Positions 37,280 to 49,522 of a stretch of DNA of 64,000 nt are shown here, in pieces. The DNA is taken from NCBI GenBank assembly GCA_965153455.1, contig OZ234497.1, positions 4,340,001-4,404,000 of the forward strand. The letters run 5' to 3'. The translations under genes were made by a program, and so were the position numbers. The stretch comes from Sphagnum compactum (lineage: Eukaryota > Bryophyta > Sphagnopsida > Sphagnales). The notes below the pieces were generated by a model that was not told where the DNA came from, made no database searches, and was given only the letters and a program-made list of their open reading frames with translations. The first letter of the stretch is position 1. The number at the start of each line of letters is the position of its first letter.

Positions 37280-39420
37280 TGGATAATGTCGCAAGGCAGC
37301 TCTATGGAATAGGCTCCTCTTCTGCTTTTGTTCCTGGAAAGCCCACTCAGTCTCCTCCTCTTCCTCCTCCTGAAAGTTCACACCAATAGTGCTACTTCTG
37401 ATGTTGAAATATAATATAACTGCCAAGGTCTCTTTCTCTCAGAAACTGATAGAAGCTGCTCTCAGTCCAGAAAAAGCTTTATTCAAGATGAGCCTAACAT
37501 GGACAAGATGCACACACAAACTTCTCATTTTGGTCCAATTCTCTTCACAGATACAAACTCCATGCTGTCTGCAGCTAAACTAGGAGCTATTAGACACCTG
37601 CAATGCCAGCCTCTGTTCCACCTTCTTGCTTGCATGCCACCACACTGAATGCTAACCCTAATTTGAGGATGTGCATCTTGTTCCTGGTATCCAACCCTGC
37701 TTCTCTCCCTTCAAAACTTTTGCCACTGTCACTATAAATCTTCTCTCAATCTTCCAGTTCCTGTTACCAATTGTATTGAACAGTGAAAAACCTATCCTCA
37801 AACTTTGGAAAAGCTCTACTTAAGCTCTACTCAGTTACTTCTCAAATTGCTGGAATGTTTTCTTCCAGAGATGACATAGTTGGTGGAAATAATGGAAGCA
37901 GTTCATCTCTGGCCATATATGGTAGACTTTCTCATCTCAAGCTCCAACCCCAATCATAAAGAAAAACCCTACCAGTATACCTAGCAGTGCAGCGATTCTT
38001 GCAACTGACTCTTCAGATTAGGGAGGTTGAAGTTGGGCTTCAACTGAAGGTTGGTTAGTTCATCAACTGAAATGTTTTGTGACATCATTAAGGGATCTTC
38101 TTCTGCACCTGAAACAAACAGCTTGCATTTCCCCTGTTTGCAGAGACCAAAAGATGATCCGATTCCTCCAAGTAGGCTATTATGCTAGTGCAGTGAGAAG
38201 GCTTGAAGTTTGAACACAAGAGATCACATTTACACATACAAGGTATGCATATACCATAAACTATGGATGGATTTGCAATGGCAAACACTCGCCTCTTCAC
38301 TGTGAATCATGCCTGCTTGCACTTGCTCATGCTGCTGTTGTGCAGCCTCCGGGCTCCTAATTTCCAAGTGCAGCGCCTCCCTCAAAAGCTAGTTAACCTG
38401 TTGAAAACAAGAACCTGTCGAAATTGTGGAAAGAGAGAGAGAGAGAGAGTTCATAGAACTGCTGAATGTTCAAAAGTGGTTCTGAAAAGTAACTTTCACA
38501 AAGTAATAAAAACCTTGCAGTCACGACACTCAACAAACCTGCAATATTCTCCAGAGACAAAGACCTCATCAGAAGCTTTTGAGAAAATGGCTTCTTCTTG
38601 ACAAAAAAAGCTCGAGAACCAACAAGAACCTGAATAGCGATCTAGAACATGAGAGAAGTACATCATCAGAGCCGAATCTGGTCAGAGAATTCTTACCGGC
38701 CGCAGTCCAAGGTGAATCCTATCCTTGAACCAGATCACGTCCGAATTGATCGAAACGGCCGCGCTTCCAAGACTTTGAAAAACTGTTGCAACATACATAG
38801 TACCGGTGGAGATGATTTTTCTAAACTCCAAAACAGCAATCCTACATGTACTTGATCAGCTGCTGCTTCTCCCGTTCTGTAAGACAGCCTCTAGGTTTTT
38901 ACAGCTCTAGGCTCCTAGTCTGTACCTCTGTCTAGAGCTTTTACTTCGCGCTCATTATTGCAGCTAGCAATTTCCGTCACAAAACCACACTAGTGATCTC
39001 AGCAAGATTGATTTTCTGAAGAATCTCGCGTTCTACTAAAAGAAAATTTACCTTGACAGGTCCTCAGTTCTCTTTTGACTTATTACTTTTGATGGTTTCT
39101 CGCTCCAAATTTTCAGCCAAAAAAATCACCAGCACGGCGGGTTCGAGAGCGCCACACAGAGCGCACGGGAGAGCGAGCGCGCGACGGGAAGAAGCATCGG
39201 CAGCGTCAACAGGAAAGAGGCAACGAAGACCGAAGGAAAGAGTATGAAGTCGGAGGACCAACAGTTCTCATCCATTGAAGAAACGAAGAAAGACACGTTT
39301 TCTGTCCAAATCGAACAAACGCGAACCTTCGGTCGTCGTCGTCGTCGTCTCTCGCTCCGCATCGTCCTGTGTCGTCGTCATCCATGGCAGCAACGAATGA
39401 AACTCACTTCCTTTGTGGTA
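37280..39420 (-). promoter_or_regulatory. 5' region of the 7TM gene
   Basis: No independent gene was found. A CpG-rich block at 39,130-39,390, including a GTC/GAC trinucleotide run, looks like a promoter and first exon for the minus strand. A donor-like AAG/gtaaat sits near 39,050 on that strand. The leader would then be spliced to the exon at about 37.3 kb. Exact leader exons cannot be set without transcripts. Confidence 0.4.
38425..38448 (+). repeat. (GA)n microsatellite
   Basis: Short AG/GA dinucleotide run in the 5' region of the 7TM gene. Confidence 0.8.
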
Positions 39421-41820
39421 CCTAATATAGGGCCAAACATGGGCCTATGAATGAGGGATAGGTTTGTCACAAACAATTAAATATGTAACTTGAAGGGGAA
39501 TTTCTTTTCTCTCAGAACTAAATGTACAAATAGGTGAAATTTTCTCCTATTGTAGACCTTTTAAACTCGTATACAAAGGTACATTCACATTTGGTGTTAA
39601 GGACCCTAGTATTAAGTTCCCTAACACCAAGTTAATCATTTAAGACCTAAACTTATTTACTATGAATTATTTTTCTTAAGTTAACATTCACTTAATATTA
39701 AACAATCACCCATGTAACATTGCGTGCCACCTAAAATGCCACCTAGATTTTCACTTAATACTGACTTAACATTAGGTGTGAATGCACCTTAAGTAATGGA
39801 TCTAGGTTGTTGTTTGAATGGCTTTTATGTGCTAGGGCACTATTACAACCTTTTTCATAGGCTTGGACATGTAGCAACGTGGTGGCTTGACCTTTTTTAT
39901 AAAACCGTCAATGTTAATTTTAATGAATCATTTATTGAGATACAATCATGCAATTTGAATCATCCATCAAAAAAACTAATTACCAAGTAGAACAAGGCCT
40001 CACAAAACTTGTTAACTTACCACCTAACAAAAAGGTTGCTCGCCCTACAGGCTCCTTCCATAGTAGATCAAGGAACCCTCTAAGAACATAGATTGGTATA
40101 TAGTGTGATTTTGAAGCTATAATTGCTAAAGTCCTTGACCAAAGCATGCGACAAATGGCCATGAACTTCCATCTTTCACAACAATTCCCCTAATACCCCC
40201 ATTGAACACATCTTTTGAAGACTCTTAACCCAAAAGGAAGGTCTTAGGTGAGTGTGAGGTGCGTTTGAAAGTCAACAAGTGTACTATGGAACTTGGACTT
40301 TCATCTCAAGCTTTTCAACTTTTTAAGACCAGACCACTATTAGACTTTGCACATTAAACCTAGAAACATTCATTTTTTTCATTTTCAATTTGCACATTAT
40401 TAGCTTCAACAAATTGGAAGGAATCAAAAGTAAAATAAGAAAAAGATTAGGAGATTGATGAAATTTGAGAATTGTCCAAATTTTCGCACTCAAATGTATC
40501 ACATGTCTTAGTATGTTGTGTAGTTTACAAATGCTTTTGAATCACAATGTTCATCCATTCCACTAAAATGATATTTAACATATCAATATGACAGTTTACC
40601 TTATAAAAAATTTGGGTGTAATGGGATTTGATGTCAATGGGAAACAAATTGTCATTTTAAACTTTTTCATTATATGAAACCTTAATCAAGAGCATATTGT
40701 TCTAACAACGTGTGAGAGCATTATGTTCACAATATGTGTGTTACAATTGTAGATTTTAACTTAAGGACTACTTGTGTTCTCCTCAAACATTTTCATGGCC
40801 TTAATGTTATCATAGTACTTTGGCAGCTTCAACACATGTCCATCAAATAATTAATTAATCTTGAAAAGTAGAATATTGTTGAAAATTCAATATTTTGTTT
40901 CACAAATGTTTGTTAATTGATTTTTTTTTTCAAATCAACATTTCTGAAAATATGTTGAAAAGTAAAATATTGTTGAAGATTCAATATTTTCTTTCTCAAA
41001 TGTTTGTTAATTGATTTTCTTTAAACAAATTCAATATCTTTGAAAATATTATAATTAGTGTCAAAGCTACCAACATAATGTACCTTGTTTTTTATTTTTT
41101 GATAAACTTAAACTATTTCCAAAATCATAAGCTTTGGTTGATCTTCATATCCAATGTTTGTGAAATTTTCCAACCCACGAACATAAAATTCAAAGTTTAA
41201 ACCATAACATACAGATTTAAATATTTGTAATTTTGACACATTCATTATTTTAATGTAAGCAAACTCTTAAAAAATAGGAGATCAAATCAGGCATCTTGAC
41301 GATAGCTGTACATCATAATATAATCGCAAACTTATGAATCCAATCTATTTATTGAGGTAAGTGTTGGAGGAAATCTTAAAGATATTTGACCTTTAATCTA
41401 AGTAATCAAGTAACTTCTTTCCAAACTTAAAGGTACATAAAAAAATGATATCATCAAAAAGACCATCTGATATAATTGTGACCTTAAAAGGGGAGATGGA
41501 ATTTTCTTGAACACCAATCTCTCTACCAACTTATATACATGCACTATCAAATTCAAACAACTAGATACAACACCATTTATGTTGGTGATCCCTATGTGTA
41601 AGAATTGCTTAAATGCATCACCTTCACATGCACTATTGAAGACCATAATTACATTCACAAACCACTCACCTAGACAAACTTATGTACCACACATTGAACT
41701 AAGATTGTCAGATATGTAGTAGAAACAGGGCAAACACAAAATAATAACAATGAATTAAATACAATGCAATTTGCAATGTGCCCTAACAGTCAGGGTTGTG
41801 GACCTCGATGATCTAAACTT
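39421..41820. other. AT-rich spacer, no gene recognised
   Basis: No gene with recognisable similarity. It contains the tandem duplication at 40.86-41.06 kb and otherwise decayed AT-rich DNA. Confidence 0.45.
40860..41058 (+). repeat. Tandem duplication, period about 100 bp
   Basis: Two units each contain ttgaaaagta(g/a)aatattgttg, attcaatatttt, aaatgtttgttaattgattt and tctttgaaaatat-type ends. AT-rich, with no coding similarity. Confidence 0.8.
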
Positions 41821-41979
41821 CACCATTTACTAGGCCTACCTTAGTTAACCGAACCTAGTTGAACCCACCCCCCACCCCCTAAAGCCCACCCATCGTTTTT
41901 TCGACTTGTTTGTCAAAACCCAGCCCTGCCCCCAATCCCCCAAAGACAATTTTTTTCCCATTGTTCCACATCTCTCTCC

Positions 41980-42585
41980 CCAAGGCTAGATCGTCACCCT
42001 CATGCCCATCTTTTCCCCAACCACTATCCATCCCCAAGGACTTGTCTTCTCCCTAGGGAACATCTTCTCTTTGGCCCCATCTTCTCCCCAAGCCCACCTT
42101 CTCCCTCCCAAGCCCACCTTCTCCCTAGACAGTATCCATCCCCAAGGACTTGTCCTTTCCTTAAATAACATCTTTTCCTTGGCCCCATCTTCTCCCCAAG
42201 CCCACCTTTTCCCCAACCACTATCCATCCCCAAGGACTTGTCTTCTCCGTAAGAAACATCTTTTCCTTGGCCCATCTTCTCCCCAAGCCCACCTTCTCCC
42301 TTAGGGAACATTTTCTCCCCTGTCCCATTTCCTCCCTGGGTTCATCTTCTCCCTGGCCCCATCTCCTCTTCCATCCCCAGGGCTTCATCTTCTCCTCGGG
42401 GAACCTTGCTTCCTCTAAACCCTAAACTCATTATCCATCCCTAGGGACCCATCTCCTCCTTGGGCCCACCTTCTCCTTGGGGAACATCTTTTCCCTGACC
42501 CACAATGACCTCTCCTTAATCCCACCTTATCCCCTACCGCAGTCCATCCTTCGGGACACATATTCTCCTCGACCACATCCTCCCC
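41980..42585 (+). repeat. Polypyrimidine minisatellite (left arm)
   Basis: Irregular units built from atccatccccaaggacttg, tcttctccctagggaacatc, ttggccccatcttctcccca and agcccaccttctccct. Nearly all purines are on the other strand, giving a strong strand asymmetry of about 600 bp. Open frames on both strands here are by-products of the repeat. Confidence 0.85.
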
Positions 42586-43462
42586 TCCCCAATAGGATTA
42601 TTACTTAGGATTTTCACAAATTTTCATGAGATTTTGAACTTGATAAAGGAGTTAATGTTTGTGATCAATAGGGGTTTAGGGTTATCATTCTTTGTTGGTG
42701 ATTTGAATCAAATTGACAATGGTTGTGAGAAAAAACTATCATTAGGGCCATAAATCATTTGACGTCACATTGCATGACTAATGACAAGAACAACATGATG
42801 ACGACACGGGCAATCTACCCCCTTTTTTTTGGTGCCCTTTTGGTTTAGGGTTTGTACGATCCACAACGAATGTTCACCTTCCATGGTTGATTTCTTTCTA
42901 ATGCTACGTAGGGATTCGAACAATTTGAACTTGGAAAAGGCATGGCTACATGGACTAAGTTAGATGTACAGGGATGCTTTGCCTTCCCATCCCTAACCTA
43001 GGATGCCAAATTGTTGATGCATGAGATGTGTCTTGTTGTCTCCCCTATGGAAATCATTTGCATTTGCATTGTTTGTGTTTCAATTACATTCTCTATTGCT
43101 TTAATTCTTCATTTCGCATGTTGTAATTATTGGCACAAATCAAGTTTTCATATTCTTTGCAACTTAATCTTTGGATTGGGTGTTTTGTTATTGCATTTTT
43201 TTTGCAACATATTATTTAGATTATGTGTTTTGTTCTACTTGATTTTTAATGTGTATTATTTCTTTGTCTTCTTAGTTTTCCATGTGCATTTTTTCATCTT
43301 GTTTAATTTCAACATCATTTTCCATCACCCGCAACCATGTCTAATGGAAAATTCATTTTAGAAACACACAACAAGGAGGGGGTGAGTCGTTAATGGCCCG
43401 TGGCCTTTAGGAATTGATTCCACCACCACCATACAAAAGGAATATTACGATGGTGGCACAAG

Positions 43463-43850
43463 GTGTGCAGGAGGGATAAGGGCAAAACAATGTCGTTTAC
43501 ATGGCTTTTGTTTTGGTATACTCCAAAGGAATGGGCACAAAAATTTGTTGAGATTGACAAGTTGTTGAAAATGCAATTTACATTGTCGGGGGGCAAGCAC
43601 CAACCCAAGTACAAATGCCCATGTTGTGAGAAATTATGGGGAAGCAAACTTAAGTGAAATTGGCACTTCTTGGCAACAACATGCCCAAGCGCAAAGGCCA
43701 TTGATGATCACAAGCCATGGCCTGTTGTTGTGAAGGCATTGCAAATTACAAGCGTGCTTGGGGTGACAAGTAATTGGGCATTTATACCCAACTTGAACCC
43801 TAGGGAAATGCACAATATATGTTTTCAAACTAGAATCAAGGTTTGTCTTT
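43463..43850 (+). pseudogene. BED-type zinc-finger-like transposase fragment
   Basis: The frame reads WAQKFVEIDKLLKMQFTL, then KYKCPCCEKLWGSKLK, a stop, and WHFLATTCPSAKAIDDHK. C-x2-C...H-x5-C around a GS-K pattern is like the BED finger at the N-terminus of hAT transposases. The stop within the finger and the short length mark it as a remnant. It lies in the centre of the long-armed element and is probably part of its former transposase or a captured fragment. Confidence 0.4.
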
Positions 43851-43979
43851 GCTAATCGCAACCATTCAAAGTTCATTCAAGGCCCACATGTAACGTCTAA
43901 AAAAATAGTTTCAACCCCAACATTGCAGCCCAATTTACCACATGTGGATGAAAACTATGACAATTAAAAAAATATTCCA

Positions 43980-44360
43980 AGGTTCCTCGAGGAGAAAATG
44001 TGTCCCCAAGGAAGGATAATGGCTAGGGAGAACACGTTCCTTGAGGAAAAGGTGGACTTAGGGAGGAGATGGGGCCAAGGAGAAGATGTGGGTTGGGGAA
44101 AAACATTCCATGGGAAGAAGGTGGGCCTGGGGAAAAAATGGGGCTAGGGGAGGATGTGGGTTACGGAGAAGACATTCTCGAGGAAGAGATGAGTCCCTAG
44201 GGATGGACACTAGCTAGGGAGATAGTGGGCCTAGGGAAGATTTTTTGGGGAGAAGATGGGGCCAGGGAGATGGTGGGCCTGGGGATGATTCCTTGGGGGA
44301 GGAGATGGGGTTAGGGAAAAGATGGGCCCGGGGGATGATCTAACCTTGGAGAAAGGGATT
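43980..44360 (-). repeat. Polypurine minisatellite (right arm)
   Basis: Units such as ggggagaagatggggccagg, gagatggtgggcctgggga and tagggagaagatg are the inverse of the 42.0-42.6 kb array. It is the inverted partner arm of the same element. Confidence 0.8.
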
Positions 44361-45134
44361 TGAAATGAAGGGCAATTTGGAAAAAAATTGTCTTTGGGAG
44401 AGTCGGGGTGGAGCTGAGTTTTGGCAGGGGAGTTTAAGGAAGCGACTGGTGGGCTGTAAAGGGTAGAAGGTCCAACTAGGTTCAGTTAACCAGGACAGGC
44501 CTGGTAAACAACGAGCTTCAAGTCATTAAGATTCATCAAATGCATCATCTAGGGTTTCAAAAACCAAAAATCAAACTAGAATTCATTGTATTAAATTGGG
44601 TTTCATCTTGGTAGTTTTGATGATATTCATTCATTGTTTTCATTTCCATTGTTTTCATTTCCTCTGATGGCTTACATTGAAATTAACACCATGCATAAAA
44701 TAACTTGGTTTACAAACATTTTGAATCATTCTTAGATTGAAATTCAAGGAAAACTCCAAAGCTTAAATTGAAAAGGTCTTTTAAAAGGCTTAAAATAACC
44801 ATTTTGTTGAAATATTTTTCATTTGCTGCACAATAAAAAAAGAAAGTTTTGTTTTGGGCAAGGTGAATGGAATGCTACATGTTGAAAGTTCAAACCAAAA
44901 CAAGTTCACACCAAATTTTTCAAACAAGCATTGAATTACAAAAAAACATGTAGTTAAGGTCGCTAGGCGTGAAACACCCCTTAATGAGCTGTGTTCGGCG
45001 TTGGTTTCACTTGTCTTTTTGCACACCTTTTTCGGCCTTGCACAATTTTACAAGAAACCATGCAACCCGTTTTTCAATGTTCTTTAGTTCTTAAAAAAAA
45101 TGAAAAATATTTTCTATTGTTTTTCATCGCCAAT

Positions 45135-45232
45135 GTATAGGGCCATTATTTTTTGCATTGTAGGTGTAGGAATTGAACCCATGACCTTGCCTACAGGAAA
45201 TATAGTATTAATCACTGACATACTAACTGTCG
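45135..45232 (-). repeat. tRNA-like (SINE-type) Pol III promoter module
   Basis: On the minus strand the sequence contains gttagtatgtcagtgattaa, a weak A-box position, and 40-45 bases on ggttcaattcc, which fits the B-box consensus. It is not a folded tRNA gene. It abuts the candidate LTR start at 45,228. Confidence 0.35.
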
Positions 45233-48200
45233 TAACCCTAGCTTTGGGCTTGCAACTAAGGCAAGGGCTTACAAAGTGCGGGCCAAGAGTGAAGCCCGGG
45301 AGTCACATTTCATGCTCTAGGGAGTGTAAGAGAGTGTGAGGGAATGAACCCCCACATTCCCAAGTGAGCTCATTTGGGAATTGGAGTCTCGAATTTTTAG
45401 AGGGTAATTGCAGGGGCCAAAACTCATTGGATTGAAGATTTCCTTATACCATTGAAAAGCTCTTGGAACGAAGATGTCTAAAATGGGCTTGCATGACCGA
45501 TTTGCATACTTAAAACATAAGTTATGGCAAAATAAAGGTCGAGAGTGAAACTGCCACTAAAAGTCAGGAATCGTCTTGATTTACTTGCGTGCAAGTGCTA
45601 TGCCACATACCGTTGGAAAGCTCTCGACAAAGGCTACAACTTTGCTTTAGACCTCACCTTAATTGGAGGTTTTCAAAAAAAATTATGAGCCTCCAAAGTC
45701 GCAAGAGACCTAATTTGAAAATTTCGGGACTCTCAATTTGGGAGTCCTAGGACAAAATGACATTTGGGTGCAGGCCCTATGGTTAGGCACAAAGAATATT
45801 ATAAGGGGGAAGGTGGTGGCTTCCTTCAAGTGCGGGCCGTGGTGAGTCTTGTGAGTTTGTGTTTGTTCATGGCTCGTATGTGCACCAAAAGTGCTCCAAC
45901 TATGCACTAATCAACTTGTCGTTTGGTTTGTGCAGATCCATGTGAATAATTGACCCGCTTATAACTTGTTCTTGTCCCCATCTGAGAGCTCCAGCACGCC
46001 CCTCTACCCCTGAAGTGTTGCGGGCTAGGGAGCGTACCCCAACTCCATATCCTTCCGCTGTTTTCACCTTGGATTCGTAGTTGAGTCTATCAAGGAGCTT
46101 GGGGGTGTGTCACCAACATGCCCTTCCGCTTAAGAAGTGTTTTAAGCGGATGTAGGCTTCATATTGAGACCACCTTAGTGGGGCGCTAAGGTGATATGAG
46201 AGTTAGGCCTAAATGGGCTTTGCAAGGTTCGATTTTTCGGGGTCCGGATGGGCTAAAGCAGAGGTTGGGCTCTGTTGGCCAAAAGAAGACGATTGGGGGT
46301 TGTTTTCTGGACTATGGTGCAGGGCACCATCCCCTTAAAACCCTCAACGGACAATTGAGTGTTGTCCTGAGTTGCCCCAAAAGGGGGCGAGCTCGTTAAA
46401 ACACTTGGGACGATTAAGAGTTGTCCTTCTAAACCTTAAAGGCCCAAATCTTGAAAGAGGGTTGGCCTTGAGATGACTCAAATCGTATCGATTTAAGTCC
46501 TTTGGACCAACTTTGGGAGTTGGTCCCAAAAGCCCCTCGAGTCAACCTAGGGCTGATTCGACTTTTGGCCATGTGACTTGACTCTTGGAGTTGGGCCTAG
46601 GCCGGCTCCAAGTTAGACTAAGATTTAGCAGGGCCTAGCGAGTCTAAGTCCAGAGTTTGAGTCCGTTATGAGTAGTCGGGACTTTGGGACTAACCAAGTG
46701 TGCCATGGGGTGCGTGGGTAGCTAGGAGCTAAAGGAGTCAATGCAAGAGGAACTTGATGAGATGCGTGGAGTGCAAGGCGACAAGCAAGAAAAGGCGTCA
46801 CACATGCCCTCGAGCATTGAGGAGAGAGGTTTATTTTTTTAATTCATTGAAGACACAAAGTCAAAAAGCGCAAAAATTTAAAAACCCTGCGGCAGAACAA
46901 CGCAGTTCTCCGCAGGCCTGCACTGTCAGGCCCGAAACCAGCGCCGGACAGAGCTCGGTTAGGGGGTGTTTAGTGCCTTGCGTTAAGGTCTGTTTTGGAC
47001 TTTGCAAAGTCAGATCTTTTTGGGCATGGTCTACTTTCTCGACTTTGCAAATAATTCCCTACTCCTGATTGAGCGATGCTTCATGGGATAGGGCTGACTG
47101 ATGACCTCACCTAGCTTATCCAAGTCAGTCCGCAACTGAGAGTTACCTTGAAGTTTGATTAGTCCGCTGACCGAAACCGCGCAGTACAAGGGAGAATGGC
47201 AACATCAAATGGCAGCAACTGTTGCTTCCAAGGAAAAATAGAAAGGTCTAGCCATCTCCCAGTAAAACTCAACAAATCTGCCACCAGTGCACTTCGTAAT
47301 AAGAGTTGTGTGTAGGGTAATGACCGAGGCCGTGGGCATTACTGGAATCTGCCTCACACTGGCACGATTCTGATAATACCCACCACTGCCAAGGGCATTA
47401 CACGGCATTAAAAAAAAAAAAAACAAAACTTTCCCAAGATACTCATATCATGGGAAAATATTGATACGATTAATTTCGAAAAGTGAAACATTTGCACTTG
47501 TAAACGTTTTGTTTTGTGAAATGTCCTGTGGGTTCTTATGCTCAATAACCGTTCCTCCCAATACATTATGTTAAGGTGGGAGGTCTTTATGAACCATGTT
47601 AATTGGTGAAAACAGGCAAGTTACCATGAATAGGTAACACTCACAATATTCATGATAAGCAACGCACATGCACCGGTTACCAGACATAACCTTCATGATA
47701 ACCGACACACTTGAGCTGGTTATGAGACACAACCTTCCCTTGTGAGATCCATTATTTTTATCCATATAGACAGTTATGAAATCTTCATCCGAGCAATGAC
47801 GGGTTATGGCATCATTGGGCCAATGAGAACCTAGGGTGGTGACGTTGTGCTAACTAGTAGATCAGTAGTGAGCCAGAGGTCAAAAGCTATGTGTTGTAAC
47901 ACACAACCTCAGAGCCAATCAGAGTGTTGAGATTCTCAAGAGAGATAGTCATGTCCTGTGGAGCGGACCCCATTCCACCTAGGAACTAAGTCCAACCCAG
48001 TAGTAAGGTGAGACACCGTGCTGTCAAGTCAAGAGTGTAATTGGCAATCCCCACCCTTGATTCAAATCATAAGTAGAATGAGCAGAGGATTCTTGTATAA
48101 CTTCGAGAAATAAAGTTGAGTTGTTCGTTCATCCTGAGCGGTGCAAATTGTTGTGAGGTAAATCTCCCCATGAAGACTACGTGATTAACTTATATGTTTG
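45228..48200 (+). mobile_element. LTR-retrotransposon-like sequence (possible solo LTR)
   Basis: The block is more GC-rich than its flanks and starts with tgtcgtaaccctagc, a common plant LTR start. Phrases such as accattgaaaagctcttgg and accgttggaaagctctcg occur, which I associate with plant LTRs. Near its right part is aaataaagttgagttgttcg, which resembles an LTR poly(A) signal region. No gag/pol similarity is present inside, hence solo LTR or LTR fragment. I could not find the right terminus or a 5-bp duplication, and a foldback MITE sits inside at 47.3 kb. The extent is a guess. Confidence 0.4.
47308..47406. mobile_element. Foldback MITE family F1, copy 3
   Basis: The left arm is tgtgtagggtaatgaccgag then gtgggcattactgga. 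The right arm, reverse-complemented, is ccgtgtaatgcccttggcag then tgggtattatcaga. The ~100-bp hairpin has the same arm words as copies 1 and 2 and lies inside LTR-like sequence. Confidence 0.65.
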
Positions 48201-48720
48201 TAACATGAGTCTTGACCCCTAACTTAGCATCCCATGAGTTGACATTTGAATTCAACCACTTTACTAGGACAAGAATTTTTGGATCCTGATTGAGTGTTGC
48301 AAACATCTGTTGTGCACATACAAAGCATGATGACACAAGAATAGTAGGCTAAGAATCTGGAACCACAATTTTTTTAGGTGTGTCGTGTGTATGGTTGCGA
48401 CATTGCTGAAGTCGCATGCCGTCTTGGTATTATTATTTTTTTCCCTGGCTCTACCTCTAAGGGAGAGACGACTCTTTAAACCATGTAAGTTTTCATTGGG
48501 TCTCTAAGTCCCAACATTTTGAGGAATGTGTGTGCATTTGTTCTTTTTTTTTGGATCAAACAAGGAAATCCTCATTGCAAGAAAGAATGAGGAAAACAAC
48601 CACCTGGTCACTTCACCCGAGTAATTGTGAATTGTGAATTACTAGGAATTGTGAGTTGATTATCTTAGGAAACATGAACGCCTGGTTTGAAATTTTGAAC
48701 ATTCCATAAGCTACTATTGC

Positions 48721-48880
48721 CAGTTTGAACATGCCATAAACATGGTGAATAAGGGACCTGTTGCCAGTTTGAATATGCCATAAACATGTCAAATAAGGGA
48801 CCTGTTGCCAGTTTGAACATGCCATAAACATGGCGAATAAGGGATCTGTTGCTAGTTTGAACAGGCCATAAGCTTGACCG
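48721..48880 (+). repeat. Tandem repeat, period 44 bp, about 3.6 copies
   Basis: Units begin with cagtttgaacatgccataaa and continue catggtgaataagggacctg ttgc; unit starts are 48721, 48765, 48809 and 48853. The last unit is partial and more diverged. Confidence 0.9.
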
Positions 48881-48883
48881 TGC

Positions 48884-48950
48884 CACAGTGAGTGACTCAA
48901 CAAGAGCTTGATTTGCCACAGTGAGTGACTCAACAAGAGCTTGATTTTCT
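48884..48950 (+). repeat. Tandem duplication of about 35 bp
   Basis: The block tgccacagtgagtgactcaa caagagcttgatt is present twice head to tail, directly after the 44-bp array. Confidence 0.9.
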
Positions 48951-49018
48951 TTCCCAATTATTGCTTTGTGTTAAAACCTTTTAAGAACAGTTACGGGATC
49001 TGTTGACAACACAAGGAC

Positions 49019-49490
49019 GGTCCCCCTCCATGCTGTCGGATAAGATTATTTCATGGCGGTCATGGTTCCAAGGTGGGGGGTGGGCAAAAGATGTCAAATA
49101 AGCTACGGGTCCTTATTATTGCAGGCAATACAAAACGTGCTGCCTGCCTCTTTTTTCCCCTAAACTACCCATTTTGCCTGACCAAGATGTGTGTTGGTGG
49201 TGCCCAACCACACTTTGGGTCAGGGCATGCAAGTCTCAAACTTGTAATGGCCACTAGATGCCCATTGCAAGCCCAAAGACGTGCATAACATGGGTCCAAA
49301 GTGTGTATGGGCAGAACCCATCTTTTTTGAGAAAAAGATGCATTGGGCAAAAGGCAAACAAGGAAAAAGAAATCAAGCAATACAAAAGCAAAAAGAACCC
49401 ATAGCTGATTGAAAGTAATTTTCCGGGTGGCATGTAAAGGGTCCCCCCTCGGTGTCGGATAAGATTATTTCCTGGCGGTGGTGATGAATA
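49019..49490 (+). repeat. Direct repeats of about 45 bp flanking 0.4 kb
   Basis: The block ggtccccctc...tgtcggataagattatttc(a/c)tggcggt occurs at about 49,019-49,060 and again at 49,439-49,480. The 380 bp between has no recognised gene. This could be a very short LTR-like element or a segmental duplication. Confidence 0.6.
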
Positions 49491-49507
49491 ATGGTGTGGT
49501 TTGTGGG

Positions 49508-49522
49508 GGAGGGGGGGGGGGG
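49508..49522 (+). repeat. Poly-G tract
   Basis: A run of G with a single A just upstream; potentially G-quadruplex-forming and prone to sequencing error. Confidence 0.85.

Larger units (their letters stand above)
41827..44507. mobile_element. DNA-transposon-like element with long inverted minisatellite arms
   Basis: The left end (41827-41860: ttactaggcctacc, ttagttaacc, gaacctagtt) matches the reverse complement of the right end (44474-44507: ttaccaggcctgtcc, tggttaac, tgaacctagtt). Matching continues inward through aaagacaatttttttcc on both sides. Inside, the left arm is a polypyrimidine array (about 41.98-42.58 kb) and the right arm a polypurine array (about 43.98-44.36 kb) of the same repeat in inverse. 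Differences are mostly C/T and A/G transitions, as in decayed methylated DNA. The centre (42.6-43.95 kb) has a broken BED-finger-like frame. Long TIRs suggest a MULE-like or hAT-like element; I could not find a target-site duplication, so the exact ends and family remain open. Confidence 0.65.

Noticed and set aside
42000-42390. Open frames of about 70-100 codons on both strands rich in Pro/Leu/Ser or Gly/Lys/Glu
   Set aside because: They are by-products of the polypyrimidine/polypurine minisatellite, which lacks stops for compositional reasons.
45135-45232. A functional tRNA gene
   Set aside because: There is a B-box match but no cloverleaf arms or plausible anticodon stem. Better explained as a SINE-like module.
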